Source: Burkholderia cepacia ATCC 25416 (GTDB lineage: Bacteria > Pseudomonadota > Gammaproteobacteria > Burkholderiales > Burkholderiaceae). From it: a DNA stretch of 64,000 nt. Shown here piece by piece: positions 8,369 through 17,223 of this stretch (within the stretch, counting starts at the first letter, position 1; the number at the start of each line of letters is the position of its first letter). The stretch lies in assembly GCF_001411495.1 (NCBI RefSeq), contig NZ_CP012984.1, forward strand, positions 62,001 through 126,000, given 5' to 3'. The notes beneath the pieces were generated by a model. It made no database searches. It saw nothing but the letters and a program-made list of their open reading frames with translations, and was not told the DNA's origin. A program made the position numbers and the translations under genes.

Positions 8369-9811
8369 ATGAACACCCCTTTGACCGCCTACAGCGTCGG
8401 TGTTGGTCAATCCGAGAGCGCAACGCGCACCACGAGCGAGCAGTTGCGTGCGGCGAACCTGCTGTTCCGAATCGAGAACGTACCGTTCTGCCGGTGGCAC
8501 ACCAAGGCCCGTATCATCATGGGCAGCGCGACCCTCTTTGACGCATTCGACGCCCTATCGCTTGCCTTCGTACTGCCCGTATTGATTGGCCTCTGGCATC
8601 TCTCGGCCGGCCAGATCGGCGTGCTGATCGCCGCCGGCTATCTCGGCCAGGTCGTAGGCGCGTTGGTGTTCGGCTGGCTCGCTGAGCGCATCGGTCGCGT
8701 ACCGAGTGCGACGGTGACTGTGGGCGTGATGTCGGCCATGAGCATCGTCTGCGCATTCACCGGCAGCTTCCATATGCTGTTCCTAATGCGCTTTCTGCAA
8801 GGCATCGGCGTGGGAGGAGAAGTGCCCGTCGCGGCCACGTACATCAACGAGCTGTCGCAAGCGCACGGCCGGGGACGTTTCTTTATTTTGTACGAACTCA
8901 TTTTCCCGCTGGGTTTGCTCGCAGCCGCGCAACTGGGGGCGTTCATCGTCCCCCGCTTCGGTTGGGAGTACATGTTCCTCGTGGGGGGCATCCCGGGCAT
9001 AATTGTCGCCTTCCTGATCGCACGACTCCCGGAATCGCCGCGCTGGCTCATTTCAAAGGGGCGCTTCGATAAGGCGGAAGGAATCATCGAGCGACTGGAG
9101 GCCAGCACGCCCAAGCGAAACCTTGATACGAAAACGCAGAAGGCCGAAGTTGATGAGCGCGTGGTCGGCCTGCTGAACGGCCTGCAGTCGAAGCAGACGG
9201 GATCGTGGAAGGAACTTTTTTCGCCGTTCTACCGCGGGCGCACCATCGTAGTGTGGTTACTTTGGGCGACCTCATATTTTGTCGCGAACGGCATCAACAA
9301 CTGGCTGCCCAGCCTCTACAAGACGGTCTACCATCTGCCGCTGCAAGAGTCGCTTCACATGGCGTCCATCTCGAACGTCCTGAGTACGTGCGGGGTGCTT
9401 GCCTGCGCGTTGCTGATCGATCGTGTCGGGCGCCGCCGCTGGGCAATGGCCTGCTTCATCATCAGCGGGATCCTGCTCGCCGCTCTGGGTATTCATGGAG
9501 CAGGTAGTGCCTGGTCAGTGATGTTCTTGGGATCTTCCGCATACGCAGTGATGGCAACCACAACCGTACTGCTGTACCTGTACACACCTGAAATCTATCC
9601 GACCCGGATGCGCGCGATTGGTACTGGCCTCGCGACGTCCTGGCTGCGGGCCGCTTCTGCTGCCGCGCCTGCGATCGTGGGCGTCGTATTGACAGGGAAG
9701 GGCATCGCGGCGGTATTCATCCTTTTTGCGGTGGTCAGCGCTGTGGGTTTCTTTGTAGCTTCGCGAATGGTGGAGACCACCAATCGCGCTCTCGAAGAGA
9801 TCTCCCCGTAA
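8369..9811 (+). CDS. MFS transporter (sugar-porter-like)
   Basis: A 480-residue inner-membrane carrier with twelve hydrophobic segments. The loop 2-3 motif reads GWLAERIGR, the loop after TM6 contains RLPESPRWLISKGR, and RVGRRR follows TM8, all hallmarks of the sugar/organic-acid porter branch. TM1 begins with LFDAFDALSLAFVLP, so the DxxD-type motif near TM1 is present. The start follows TTCAGGAGACAGC, a good ribosome site. About 240 bases separate it from the aldolase, yet both lie downstream of the same divergent LysR, and a porin follows. It most likely imports the aldolase pathway's substrate by proton symport. Confidence 0.88.
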   Translation: MNTPLTAYSVGVGQSESATRTTSEQLRAANLLFRIENVPFCRWHTKARIIMGSATLFDAFDALSLAFVLPVLIGLWHLSAGQIGVLIAAGYLGQVVGALVFGWLAERIGRVPSATVTVGVMSAMSIVCAFTGSFHMLFLMRFLQGIGVGGEVPVAATYINELSQAHGRGRFFILYELIFPLGLLAAAQLGAFIVPRFGWEYMFLVGGIPGIIVAFLIARLPESPRWLISKGRFDKAEGIIERLEASTPKRNLDTKTQKAEVDERVVGLLNGLQSKQTGSWKELFSPFYRGRTIVVWLLWATSYFVANGINNWLPSLYKTVYHLPLQESLHMASISNVLSTCGVLACALLIDRVGRRRWAMACFIISGILLAALGIHGAGSAWSVMFLGSSAYAVMATTTVLLYLYTPEIYPTRMRAIGTGLATSWLRAASAAAPAIVGVVLTGKGIAAVFILFAVVSAVGFFVASRMVETTNRALEEISP

Positions 9812-9828
9812 CCGCTCGCATCCCTTGC

Positions 9829-9865
9829 CGCTCCTTCTCCTGATGTGAGTCAAGGGGAAGGAGCG
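9829..9865 (+). terminator. Possible hairpin terminator after MFS gene
   Basis: CGCTCCTT and AAGGAGCG form 8-bp arms 18 bases after the MFS stop codon, with a 21-base loop that can be shortened by further pairing of CTCC with GGGG. No T-run follows, so it may be a weak or Rho-assisted terminator. Confidence 0.35.
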
Positions 9866-10001
9866 TCCTGGTTCGAAACACCGATAATTTCAGCGCGACA
9901 GGTTCACAGATAGCGACAACGTTCCACGACTCTGTTTGTAGTCCTTATCGGATGTCGTGCGGCAAAGATCGCATATAACAAAACGAATGGAGACAACGGA
10001 A

Positions 10002-11075
10002 ATGAAAAAGGCACAACGGGTCATGGCCCGCGCTTCGATGCGGAAAGTCGCTGGCACACTTGGCGTAGCAGCGATGCTCAGCGCCGGCCTCGCATTGACC
10101 TCTGTCGGCGCCCGCGCAGATAGTGGTTCGCAAGTCCAGCTGTATGGGATCGTCGGCACCTATGTCGGCAGTGTCAAACGTAGCGATACGCCTCAATCCA
10201 CGGTACTCATAGGCAGCGGCGGATTGACCACATCATTCTGGGGAATCCGCGGCAAGGAAGATCTGGGCGGCGGTGTCAGCGCCATCTTCGCTCTGGAGAG
10301 CTTCTTCCAGCCTCAAAACGGCGCGCAGGGCCGCAATGCCACAGACCCGTTCTTTTCACGCAATGCGTACGTGGGCTTTCAAGGCGACTTCGGTCAGTTG
10401 ACCTTCGGGCGCCAAAGAAATCCGACCTATACGGCCGAATCCCTCATCAACCCGTTCAGTTCGTCGACTGTCTTTTCGCCTCTCGTCCTCCAGACGTTCG
10501 TGACCAACTATGGTGGCACGATCATTGGCGATACGGTGTGGAACAACACCGCCAAGTACACAACACCGGACTTCAAAGGTTTCGGCGCAACCGTGATCTA
10601 TGGCCTGGGTGGCGTTGCGGGGTCGCCCGGCGTCGGCAATCTCGGCGCGCATTTGAATTATCAAGGTCACGGTCTCACGGCAGTGGTGTCCGGCCAGCGC
10701 GTACGCTACACCGCAGCGGGGCCAGTGGGCGCACAATACGCCTACCTCGCGGGCGCGGCCTATGACTTCAAGCTCGTGACACTTTATGGCGCGTGGGCGA
10801 TGACAAGTGACGTGAGTACGCCGACAGGCAGCCACACGTACGAGGCGGGTTTTTCGATCCCGTTCACACCGGCCGATTTCCTGCTTGCTGAGTGGGCGCG
10901 TACGCAACGGTCCGGTCCTACGCATACGACCAACAGCCTTCGCAATACTGCCGCACTCGGTTACGACCATCTGCTGTCCAAGCGGACGGACATTTACGCA
11001 ATTTACTCTATCGACAAGCTGAGCGATCATCCCATCGGCAACACCTTTGCCGTCGGCATTCGGCACACGTTCTAG
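10002..11075 (+). CDS. Gram-negative outer-membrane porin (OmpC-like trimer family)
   Basis: A 357-residue general porin. A longish signal peptide (hydrophobic stretch AMLSAGLALTSVGARA) is followed by SQVQLYGIVGTYVG, the standard first beta-strand of Burkholderia porins; GGLTTSFWGIRGKEDLGGG and AFVGF-like SRNAYVGFQGDFGQLTFGRQ are family hallmarks, and it ends in a strand with C-terminal Phe (GIRHTF), the BAM recognition signal. It forms a 16-stranded channel in the outer membrane. It follows the MFS carrier by 190 bases and completes a pathway-specific uptake chain. An alternative start 15 bases upstream (METTE) is possible; GGAGACAACGG favours either. Confidence 0.92.
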   Translation: MKKAQRVMARASMRKVAGTLGVAAMLSAGLALTSVGARADSGSQVQLYGIVGTYVGSVKRSDTPQSTVLIGSGGLTTSFWGIRGKEDLGGGVSAIFALESFFQPQNGAQGRNATDPFFSRNAYVGFQGDFGQLTFGRQRNPTYTAESLINPFSSSTVFSPLVLQTFVTNYGGTIIGDTVWNNTAKYTTPDFKGFGATVIYGLGGVAGSPGVGNLGAHLNYQGHGLTAVVSGQRVRYTAAGPVGAQYAYLAGAAYDFKLVTLYGAWAMTSDVSTPTGSHTYEAGFSIPFTPADFLLAEWARTQRSGPTHTTNSLRNTAALGYDHLLSKRTDIYAIYSIDKLSDHPIGNTFAVGIRHTF

Positions 11076-11306
11076 AAAGCGTTCACCCTTTTGTCGTCAC
11101 TTCCTGTCTCTGAAAAGCTCGGCGGCGAGGTCGGTTACGGGCCGGTCATATACGAGGGGCGTTCGGGATTCGCAAATTCCGCCGAGTCTGGTGCTAAGCT
11201 GCTGATTCGAGAGGGGAAACGCTGACATCCGCTCGGTAGTCCGTGACAGCGACGTGGACGCCAGCAGCGACAAGTGCCAGAACCCAGGCACCTCATGCGA
11301 AGGGAT

Positions 11307-11456
11307 TCAGGGGCCGTCTTGCCTGAGCGCCGAGCGCACCGCTTGCGGGGTTTTTCCGGTCCATGCCTGAAATGCCCGCGCGAAGGAGTTGGGATCTTCG
11401 AAACCCAGCAGGAAGGAAATTTCTGCGCCGGACATTGATGAATTGACGAGGTAGTG
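11307..11456 (-). pseudogene. C-terminal 49 residues of an AraC regulator, cut by IS3 element
   Basis: Reading leftward from the IS boundary, the sequence encodes HYLVNSSMSGAEISFLLGFE, then DPNSFARAFQAWTGKTP and a stop. This is the second helix-turn-helix and the closing motif of an AraC protein, closely similar to the end of the regulator at the window start. The N-terminal part is not on the other side of the IS element; that flank carries the end of a different gene. The fragment is therefore a remnant left after insertion and deletion or rearrangement. Confidence 0.85.
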
Positions 11457-11464
11457 TGTAGTGG

Positions 11465-12368
<904 letters not shown>

Positions 12369-12369
<1 letters not shown>

Positions 12370-12375
12370 TTTTTT
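12369..12375 (-). promoter_or_regulatory. Programmed -1 frameshift heptamer A AAA AAG
   Basis: On the minus strand the zero frame reads tta aaa aag within OrfA; slipping back one base opens LKKGYRALDVGRHR and continues into OrfB without a stop. This is the canonical IS3-family slippery heptamer. Confidence 0.8.
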
Positions 12376-12697
12376 AAAATGGCCTTCTCACGCTCGAGGC
12401 GTTCGATACGCGCCTCGAGTTCCTGAATACGCTGTTGATCCGGCGTGATTGCCTTGCCCTGCGGCGTGACGCCCTGGCGTTCCATCTGAAGTTGCTGCAC
12501 CCAGCGGCGCAGCACCGTCTCGCCGACGCCGACCGAGCGGCTTGCTTCCATATGGCTATAACCCTGGTCGAGCACCAGACAGGCGGCTTGCTGTTTGAAC
12601 TCCGGGGAAAACGTACGTCGTTGCTTGCTCATCAGACACCTCTTCATGGCGACCATTCTCGCCTAAATCAGTGTCCGGATTCATTAGACCACTACAG

Positions 12698-12796
12698 TCG
12701 GGCGATGTGTCGGCGATCGCGGCCGGCGTCGTCGGGTGGGCGGTGTTTGCGCTGTTCCTGCACGACCCGTTGATCGGCGTGCGGCCGTTCGGTTGA
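12698..12796 (+). pseudogene. C-terminal stump, probable NnrU-family membrane protein
   Basis: From the right IS boundary, an open frame encodes SGDVSAIAAGVVGWAVFALF then LHDPLIGVRPFG and a stop. A last transmembrane helix followed by the short LxGVxPF tail is the usual end of NnrU-family proteins. No N-terminal part exists upstream because the IS lies there and the other flank belongs to an AraC gene. The family call rests on the tail only. Confidence 0.5.
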
Positions 12797-13002
12797 ACGT
12801 TCCGCGTACGCAGGCTCGGCGACCGCGTCACGCTGATCGGCCGCGGCCCGGCGCGCGAGCGGCAGGCATCGCCCGGCCTACCGGCCGACGCATTGCAGAT
12901 CGGCGGCAGCATTGACCGACGGCGGGCACGATCGCGCGGCGGCTGGCGAGTTCGCCCGCGCATCGACGCGAGCGCATAGCGACGACGCTCGCGGCGCGCG
13001 CG

Positions 13003-13740
13003 TCAGATCGGCCTGACGAACAGCCCGACCGTCAGTGCCGCGCCGATACAGACGATCGCGATCCGCAGCACGCGCTCGTTCACGCGGTGCAGCGCCCATG
13101 CGCCGAGCAGGCCGCCGACGATCGCGCCGCTGCCGAGCGCAAGCGCCGCGCCCCAGTGCAATTGCGGCGAGGTGACGAACAGCAGGACCGCCGACGCGTT
13201 CATCACGCCCGCGAGAGCGTTCTTGGTCGACATCGCGTGACGCGGCGACAGGCCGGCCATCGTGAGCGCGGCCATCATCAGGAAGCCGATGCCGCCGCCG
13301 AAATAGCCGCCGTAGATCGCGATCAGGAACTGCGAGATCCCGGCCGCCATCGGGCCGAGATGCTGCGCGGCCTCGGTCGGCTTGCGGAAGAAGCTGCCCC
13401 ATGCGAACACGACGGTTGCGAACAGCACGAGCCACGGCACCAGCTGCGAGAAGATCGACGACGGCGTTTTGAGCAGCAGCAGCCCGCCGAGCGCGCCGCC
13501 GATCACGCTGATCACGAACAGCGCGCGAAACGACAGCGTGCCTGCGCCGCGGACCATCTTGCGGCTTGCCCAGCCGGTCGTGACCTGGCCGGGAAACAGC
13601 GCGACCGTCGACGTGATGTTGGCCGCGAGCGGCGACATCCCCGATACGATCAGCGCCGGTAGCGTGACGAATGAACCGCCACCCGCGAGGGCATTCTGGA
13701 GACCGGCCCACAGGCCGGCGAGGATGATGAGGACGAGCAT
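13003..13740 (-). CDS. TSUP-family (TauE/SafE) membrane transporter
   Basis: A 245-residue polytopic inner-membrane protein. The first TSUP repeat contains GLWAGLQNALAGGGSFVTLP and the second IAIYGGYFGGGIGFLMMAAL, the paired GG-rich motifs that define the family; about eight hydrophobic segments can be drawn. Members export sulfite, sulfonates or other small organosulfur or organic anions. The ATG at 13740 was chosen since it starts directly at the first helix; in-frame extensions upstream are Arg-rich. It is isolated, with tandem repeats upstream and an Arg-rich noncoding stretch downstream to the IS3 flank. Confidence 0.88.
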   Translation of the reverse strand: MLVLIILAGLWAGLQNALAGGGSFVTLPALIVSGMSPLAANITSTVALFPGQVTTGWASRKMVRGAGTLSFRALFVISVIGGALGGLLLLKTPSSIFSQLVPWLVLFATVVFAWGSFFRKPTEAAQHLGPMAAGISQFLIAIYGGYFGGGIGFLMMAALTMAGLSPRHAMSTKNALAGVMNASAVLLFVTSPQLHWGAALALGSGAIVGGLLGAWALHRVNERVLRIAIVCIGAALTVGLFVRPI

Positions 13741-13900
13741 CGGTGCGCAGGAAGGGTAGCGTGGCAGGGCGCGCCGGCGGCGAGCGCGAGCGCGAAGGTG
13801 GCCCGATGGTAATGCAGGATCGCGTCCGCGCAAAGGCGGTGCGTGCGCTCCGTTTCAGACGCGCACGGGCGGCCGCCGTGCGGCGGCGCATCGGCCGGCT

Positions 13901-13990
13901 GCGTCAACCGGTCGTGTCAACCCGTCGCATCAACCAACCGCGTCACCCAACGGCGTCACCCAACGGCGTCAACCAACGGCGTCAACCAGC
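13901..13990. repeat. Seven tandem copies of a 13-bp unit
   Basis: Units of 12-13 bp follow one another without gaps, with consensus GGCGTCAACCAAC; the last four differ by only one or two bases. The array lies between the TSUP start and the DUF488 stop, in noncoding sequence. It is a minisatellite and probably varies in copy number among strains. Confidence 0.85.
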
Positions 13991-14015
13991 CGGCGCGGGC
14001 AGCGCCGACGCCCGG

Positions 14016-14591
14016 TCATTCGTTCGATTGCGCCGCGGCATCTTCCTGCGTATCGCCGTCGGCGTCCGGATAGACGATCGCACCGTCATCGCGGACCGTC
14101 GCGCCGGCCGTGATGCGCGCCGGCTCCACACGATTCAGGCCCATGATGTGCAGCACCGTCTCGCCGCGCGCGAGCAGGTAGTCGGACACGATACGCCGGT
14201 GACAGCGCCACCAGACGGCCTCCGAACACATGAGCGCGCAGCGCTGCTGCTCCCCGAGCGCGATCAGCCGCGCGAGGCCGGCGCGGAATTCCGGCGACAG
14301 CGCGTAGTCGGCGTACCGATGGAAGCTGCGGTTCGTCCAGAAGCCGTTGAGTGCGTCGGGCACGTCGCGCGACTTGCCGCGCAGCCCGCCGAGCTCGGCG
14401 ATGTGCTCGTAGCCGATGTCGGCAGCGGCCAGCGCGTCGGGCAGCGTTGCCTCGTTGAACTGCGGGTTGGTGCGCGAGCGCGTCATCTTGCGGATATCGA
14501 CGAGCAGCGTGATGTCGACGGCCCGCAGCATCGCGACGAGTTCGTCGAGCGTGCGGTTCGAATGGCCGATCGTGTAGAACGGGAGCGTCAC
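14016..14591 (-). CDS. DUF488 family protein
   Basis: A 191-residue protein starting LPFYTIGHSNRTLDELVAML, with DIRKMTRSRTNPQFN, ELGGLRGKSRD and CSEAVWWRCHRRIVSDYLL, all conserved DUF488 blocks (the CSE and HR residues are nearly invariant). The function is unknown; the fold and conserved Cys/His/Arg suggest an enzyme or nucleic-acid-related activity. The start is a GTG that overlaps the stop of the upstream DUF2945 gene by four bases (GTGA), giving translational coupling; AAGGA precedes it. The C-terminus is acidic. Confidence 0.88.
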   Translation of the reverse strand: MTLPFYTIGHSNRTLDELVAMLRAVDITLLVDIRKMTRSRTNPQFNEATLPDALAAADIGYEHIAELGGLRGKSRDVPDALNGFWTNRSFHRYADYALSPEFRAGLARLIALGEQQRCALMCSEAVWWRCHRRIVSDYLLARGETVLHIMGLNRVEPARITAGATVRDDGAIVYPDADGDTQEDAAAQSNE

Positions 14592-14815
14592 GTGCGCTCC
14601 TTGCCGGCGACGCGTTCGAGCACGCGGCCGCGATGCGCGGCGATGTGGTCGGTGCGATCGCTTTTGATTTCGTATTGGGGATCGTCGGGCGACGCGCGAT
14701 GACGATGGCCCTTGTAGTCGAAATCCTGCGTGTGCACCGCGATGATCGTGCCGGTCACGTAACCGGCTTCGGAATTCCAGCGGACATGGTCGCCCGGTTC
14801 GAACGGCGTCGTCAT
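14588..14815 (-). CDS. DUF2945 (HVA1-type TUDOR) small protein
   Basis: A 75-residue protein: FEPGDHVRWNSEAGYVTGTI, then a short loop and ASPDDPQYEIKSDRTDHIAA followed by HRGRVLERV. This is the hypervirulence-associated/DUF2945 beta-barrel, in which a tracked W-x-S-EAG-x-V-x-G motif is constant. The biological role in bacteria is unknown. GAGGAGG lies 8 bases before the ATG, an unusually strong ribosome site. It forms a two-gene operon with DUF488, with a 4-base overlap. Confidence 0.85.
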   Translation of the reverse strand: MTTPFEPGDHVRWNSEAGYVTGTIIAVHTQDFDYKGHRHRASPDDPQYEIKSDRTDHIAAHRGRVLERVAGKERT

Positions 14816-15436
14816 GCGTGAGCCTCCTCGTGGTGATGCTCTTGCGATACGGCCGCAAGCGGCGGGTGGAGCGAGCCACGCCAGTATGCACGTCGCCGCG
14901 CTTTCGCGCGTGCGAGGTGCATCGTGTGGGGCCTCGGTCAGGCTCGTCCATGCAATCTGCATGCCCCGTATCGACGTCTGAAGTGACATTTTTACTTCGC
15001 GAACGTTGACGACTTTGCTTTGGCCGACGGCTCGACGACGATCAGGCGAAGCAGATGAAAGTCGATCCCGATCCGATCGTCCGGCATTTGGCGCTGTCTC
15101 CGAACGACCGCCTCGAATCGGCGCGCGGTTCGGCAATGGACCGCCGACAGGACATCGTGCATCAGCAAAACTCTGGCAGTTTTTGCAGATGCGTTGTCAT
15201 CTTCCACAAATTCATGCTGGCTGGATGTCGATAAAGTACGCATCACGCAGACGCTTCAAAGCACCGACGTGCCGGGTTCCCGTGCTTCGACCCGGTAGTG
15301 AACAAGCGTTGTGCGATGTCGATGGCCGCGATGCGTCATGAACCCATGATGCAGCGCTTCGAGCGCTGCTCAGCACCATCGACGGATTGCCGAGAGATCG
15401 ACCGTAAGGTCGGGTCAGATTGGGGAGTTAATCATC
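14816..15436. other. Long intergenic region with weak ORF only
   Basis: This stretch of about 620 bases separates DUF2945 from the DUF4148 locus. The only plausible coding element is the hypothetical minus-strand frame at 14992-15243. No RNA gene, IS end or clear promoter was recognised. Confidence 0.5.
14992..15243 (-). CDS. Hypothetical 83-residue protein
   Basis: An open frame starting MRTLSTSSQHEFVEDDNASA and ending VVEPSAKAKSSTFAK. The composition is balanced rather than Arg-rich, unlike most spurious frames here, but no domain is recognised and no convincing ribosome site lies upstream. It could be a remnant of a regulator or not be translated at all. Confidence 0.28.
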   Translation of the reverse strand: MRTLSTSSQHEFVEDDNASAKTARVLLMHDVLSAVHCRTARRFEAVVRRQRQMPDDRIGIDFHLLRLIVVEPSAKAKSSTFAK

Positions 15437-15574
15437 ATGAAACTTGTCATTTCGAAAGTCGCAAAGGCAATCGTGTCCGCGTGCGCCATTCAGAGGGCCG
15501 ACGTCATGGTCTGCAATTCGGCGGGACAGCAGATCCCGTACGTCATGTTGTTCACCATGTATGGCTTCGTCTGA
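15437..15574 (+). CDS. Possible 45-residue small protein
   Basis: A short frame beginning MKLVISKVAKAIVSACAIQR and ending YVMLFTMYGFV, preceded by GGGGAG nine bases upstream. It lies 36 bases before the DUF4148 gene in the same orientation, so the two may be co-transcribed. No family was recognised, and it may be a decayed copy of a small exported protein. Confidence 0.3.
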   Translation: MKLVISKVAKAIVSACAIQRADVMVCNSAGQQIPYVMLFTMYGFV

Positions 15575-15610
15575 GCGCGGCGCCACGGCCTCACAAGGAA
15601 GGAGATTCTC

Positions 15611-15901
15611 ATGCGCACGACAATTGCAGCGATACTCTGGTTCGTCACGTGCATCCCGTTTGCCGCGAGCGCCGGTGTAGTCGATGCGGGCTGCGCCGCG
15701 GCCGTGGTCACGAGCGGAAAGACGCGCGCCGAAGTGCGGGCCGAACTCGTTCAGGCAGAACGCGACGGCTGGATTTCGACTCACTCGCCCAGGCAGCGGA
15801 CCTATCCGCCCGATATGGCGCAGGCTCGCCGGAATCGGGATGTCCGCGATGCAGGCGCGGTGGCGACGCCATCCTTGCAGGCGTCGAACCAGCAGCCTTG
15901 A
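15611..15901 (+). CDS. DUF4148 domain-containing small exported protein
   Basis: A 96-residue protein with signal peptide MRTTIAAILWFVTCIPFAAS-A, then the DUF4148 core TRAEVRAELVQAERDGW, YPPDMAQARRN and a Gln/Ser tail. GAAGGAGATTCTC upstream of the ATG is a strong ribosome site. A pair of Cys appears near the mature N-terminus (VDAGCAAAV holds one, the leader holds one). Its function is unknown; it is the second family member in the window and only distantly similar to the one at 5688. Confidence 0.82.
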   Translation: MRTTIAAILWFVTCIPFAASAGVVDAGCAAAVVTSGKTRAEVRAELVQAERDGWISTHSPRQRTYPPDMAQARRNRDVRDAGAVATPSLQASNQQP

Positions 15902-15976
15902 ACAATGACCCTGGCGTCCGCATGCTGGCGCTGCAATATCGCTGCATCGTCATGTAGGCTCCAGGGCGAGCCACGC

Positions 15977-17149
15977 TCAGAACTTATGTCGTATAGCGAG
16001 CCGATAAACCATCTGGTGGTTATTCGACGAATCTCCGGAGCCGCCGATGTTGGCGACGGCTGGCGCGCCCGTCGACGATGTGCCCGAAGCGCGCTGCCAG
16101 CCGCCGGAGAAGTACACGTCGGTACGCTTCGACAGCAGATAATCCAGCGTGAACGCCACCTGATTGTAGTGCTGGTTGCCGACGGCATTGCCTTGTGCCG
16201 TCGTGACGCTCCGCGCGTTCATGTAGTCGTACGCGACGCCGACGAAAAAGACCGGCGTGACACGGTAGTTCAACCCGATGTCGTAGTTGTTGAAGACGGC
16301 GGTACCGTTCATGAACCCCGCACCGAGATTGGCGTATTGAACGTTCGAATACGATGCGCTGATCGTCGCGTTTCCGATCGTGTAGGCCGCCGCGATGACG
16401 GCGTCCTGATAGGCCTGCGCGACCTGATAGGCCGAGTTCAGAGAGGAGGCCAGCAGATTGAAGCCGCTTGCATAGTTGGTGAACCATCCGTTGCCTGGCG
16501 TCGAGGTCGGGTGTTTGAAGTAATCGAACGCCGCGCCGATCTGAAGCGGACCGTGTGTGTAACCGACTCCAAGCGAATAGCCCGACATCGACGTGAAGTC
16601 GCCGGGTACGCCGCCAAGGCTATATTCGACGCCAAAGGAGAAGCCGCGGAAGTCCGGGCTCATGTAGCGCACGGAGTTGTTGAATCGCACGCTGTTGCTG
16701 GTGTTGTCGAAATCTCCCGGATGCGCGCTCGGCAGGTCGCCAACCGCCGCGGATCCGGCAAGAAACTCGGGGAAATACCACACCATGTCGTATTGACGGC
16801 CGGCGGTGAGAGAGCCGTAAGTGTCGCTGCTCAGTCCGACGAAAGCCTGCCGGCCGAACGCCGTGCCGCCCTGGGCAAACTGTCCGTTGTTCACGTTGAT
16901 GCCGGACTCGAGCGTAAAAATCGCCTTGAGACCGCCACCCAGGTCTTCCTTGCCGGTCAGCCCCCAGCGGCTGCCGTCGATGCCGTCCAGCGAGTCCATG
17001 TAGACGGCTTTGCCGCCGCCTACGTTGGTCTGGTAATGAATGCCGTTGTCGATCTCGCCATAGAGTGTGACGCTGCTCTGGCTATGCGCGACGGAACTGG
17101 CCAGCCCCACGAGCGAGCCGACAATGATTTCGATTTTTTTGGTTTTCAT
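15977..17149 (-). CDS. Gram-negative outer-membrane porin
   Basis: A 390-residue porin. Signal peptide MKTKKIEIIVGSLVGLASSV-AHS is followed by SVTLYGEIDNGIHYQTN, then SRWGLTGKEDLGGGLKAIFT and AFGRQAFVGLSSDTYGSLTA, the standard Burkholderia porin blocks; the last residues are RLAIRHKF with terminal Phe. The start follows GGAGATCTC. It lies 74 bases downstream of the AAHS carrier on the same strand, so carrier and porin probably form one uptake operon for the island's substrate. Confidence 0.92.
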   Translation of the reverse strand: MKTKKIEIIVGSLVGLASSVAHSQSSVTLYGEIDNGIHYQTNVGGGKAVYMDSLDGIDGSRWGLTGKEDLGGGLKAIFTLESGINVNNGQFAQGGTAFGRQAFVGLSSDTYGSLTAGRQYDMVWYFPEFLAGSAAVGDLPSAHPGDFDNTSNSVRFNNSVRYMSPDFRGFSFGVEYSLGGVPGDFTSMSGYSLGVGYTHGPLQIGAAFDYFKHPTSTPGNGWFTNYASGFNLLASSLNSAYQVAQAYQDAVIAAAYTIGNATISASYSNVQYANLGAGFMNGTAVFNNYDIGLNYRVTPVFFVGVAYDYMNARSVTTAQGNAVGNQHYNQVAFTLDYLLSKRTDVYFSGGWQRASGTSSTGAPAVANIGGSGDSSNNHQMVYRLAIRHKF

Positions 17150-17223
17150 GAGATCTCCGCAATCAAAAGGCCATACAAAAGAACGGTTCACTTGACGTTC
17201 ATCGATTCAGCGAGCGGTACCGG

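Noticed and set aside
13901..13990. Possible CRISPR array
   Set aside because: Units of 13 bp follow each other without spacers; no cas genes nearby.
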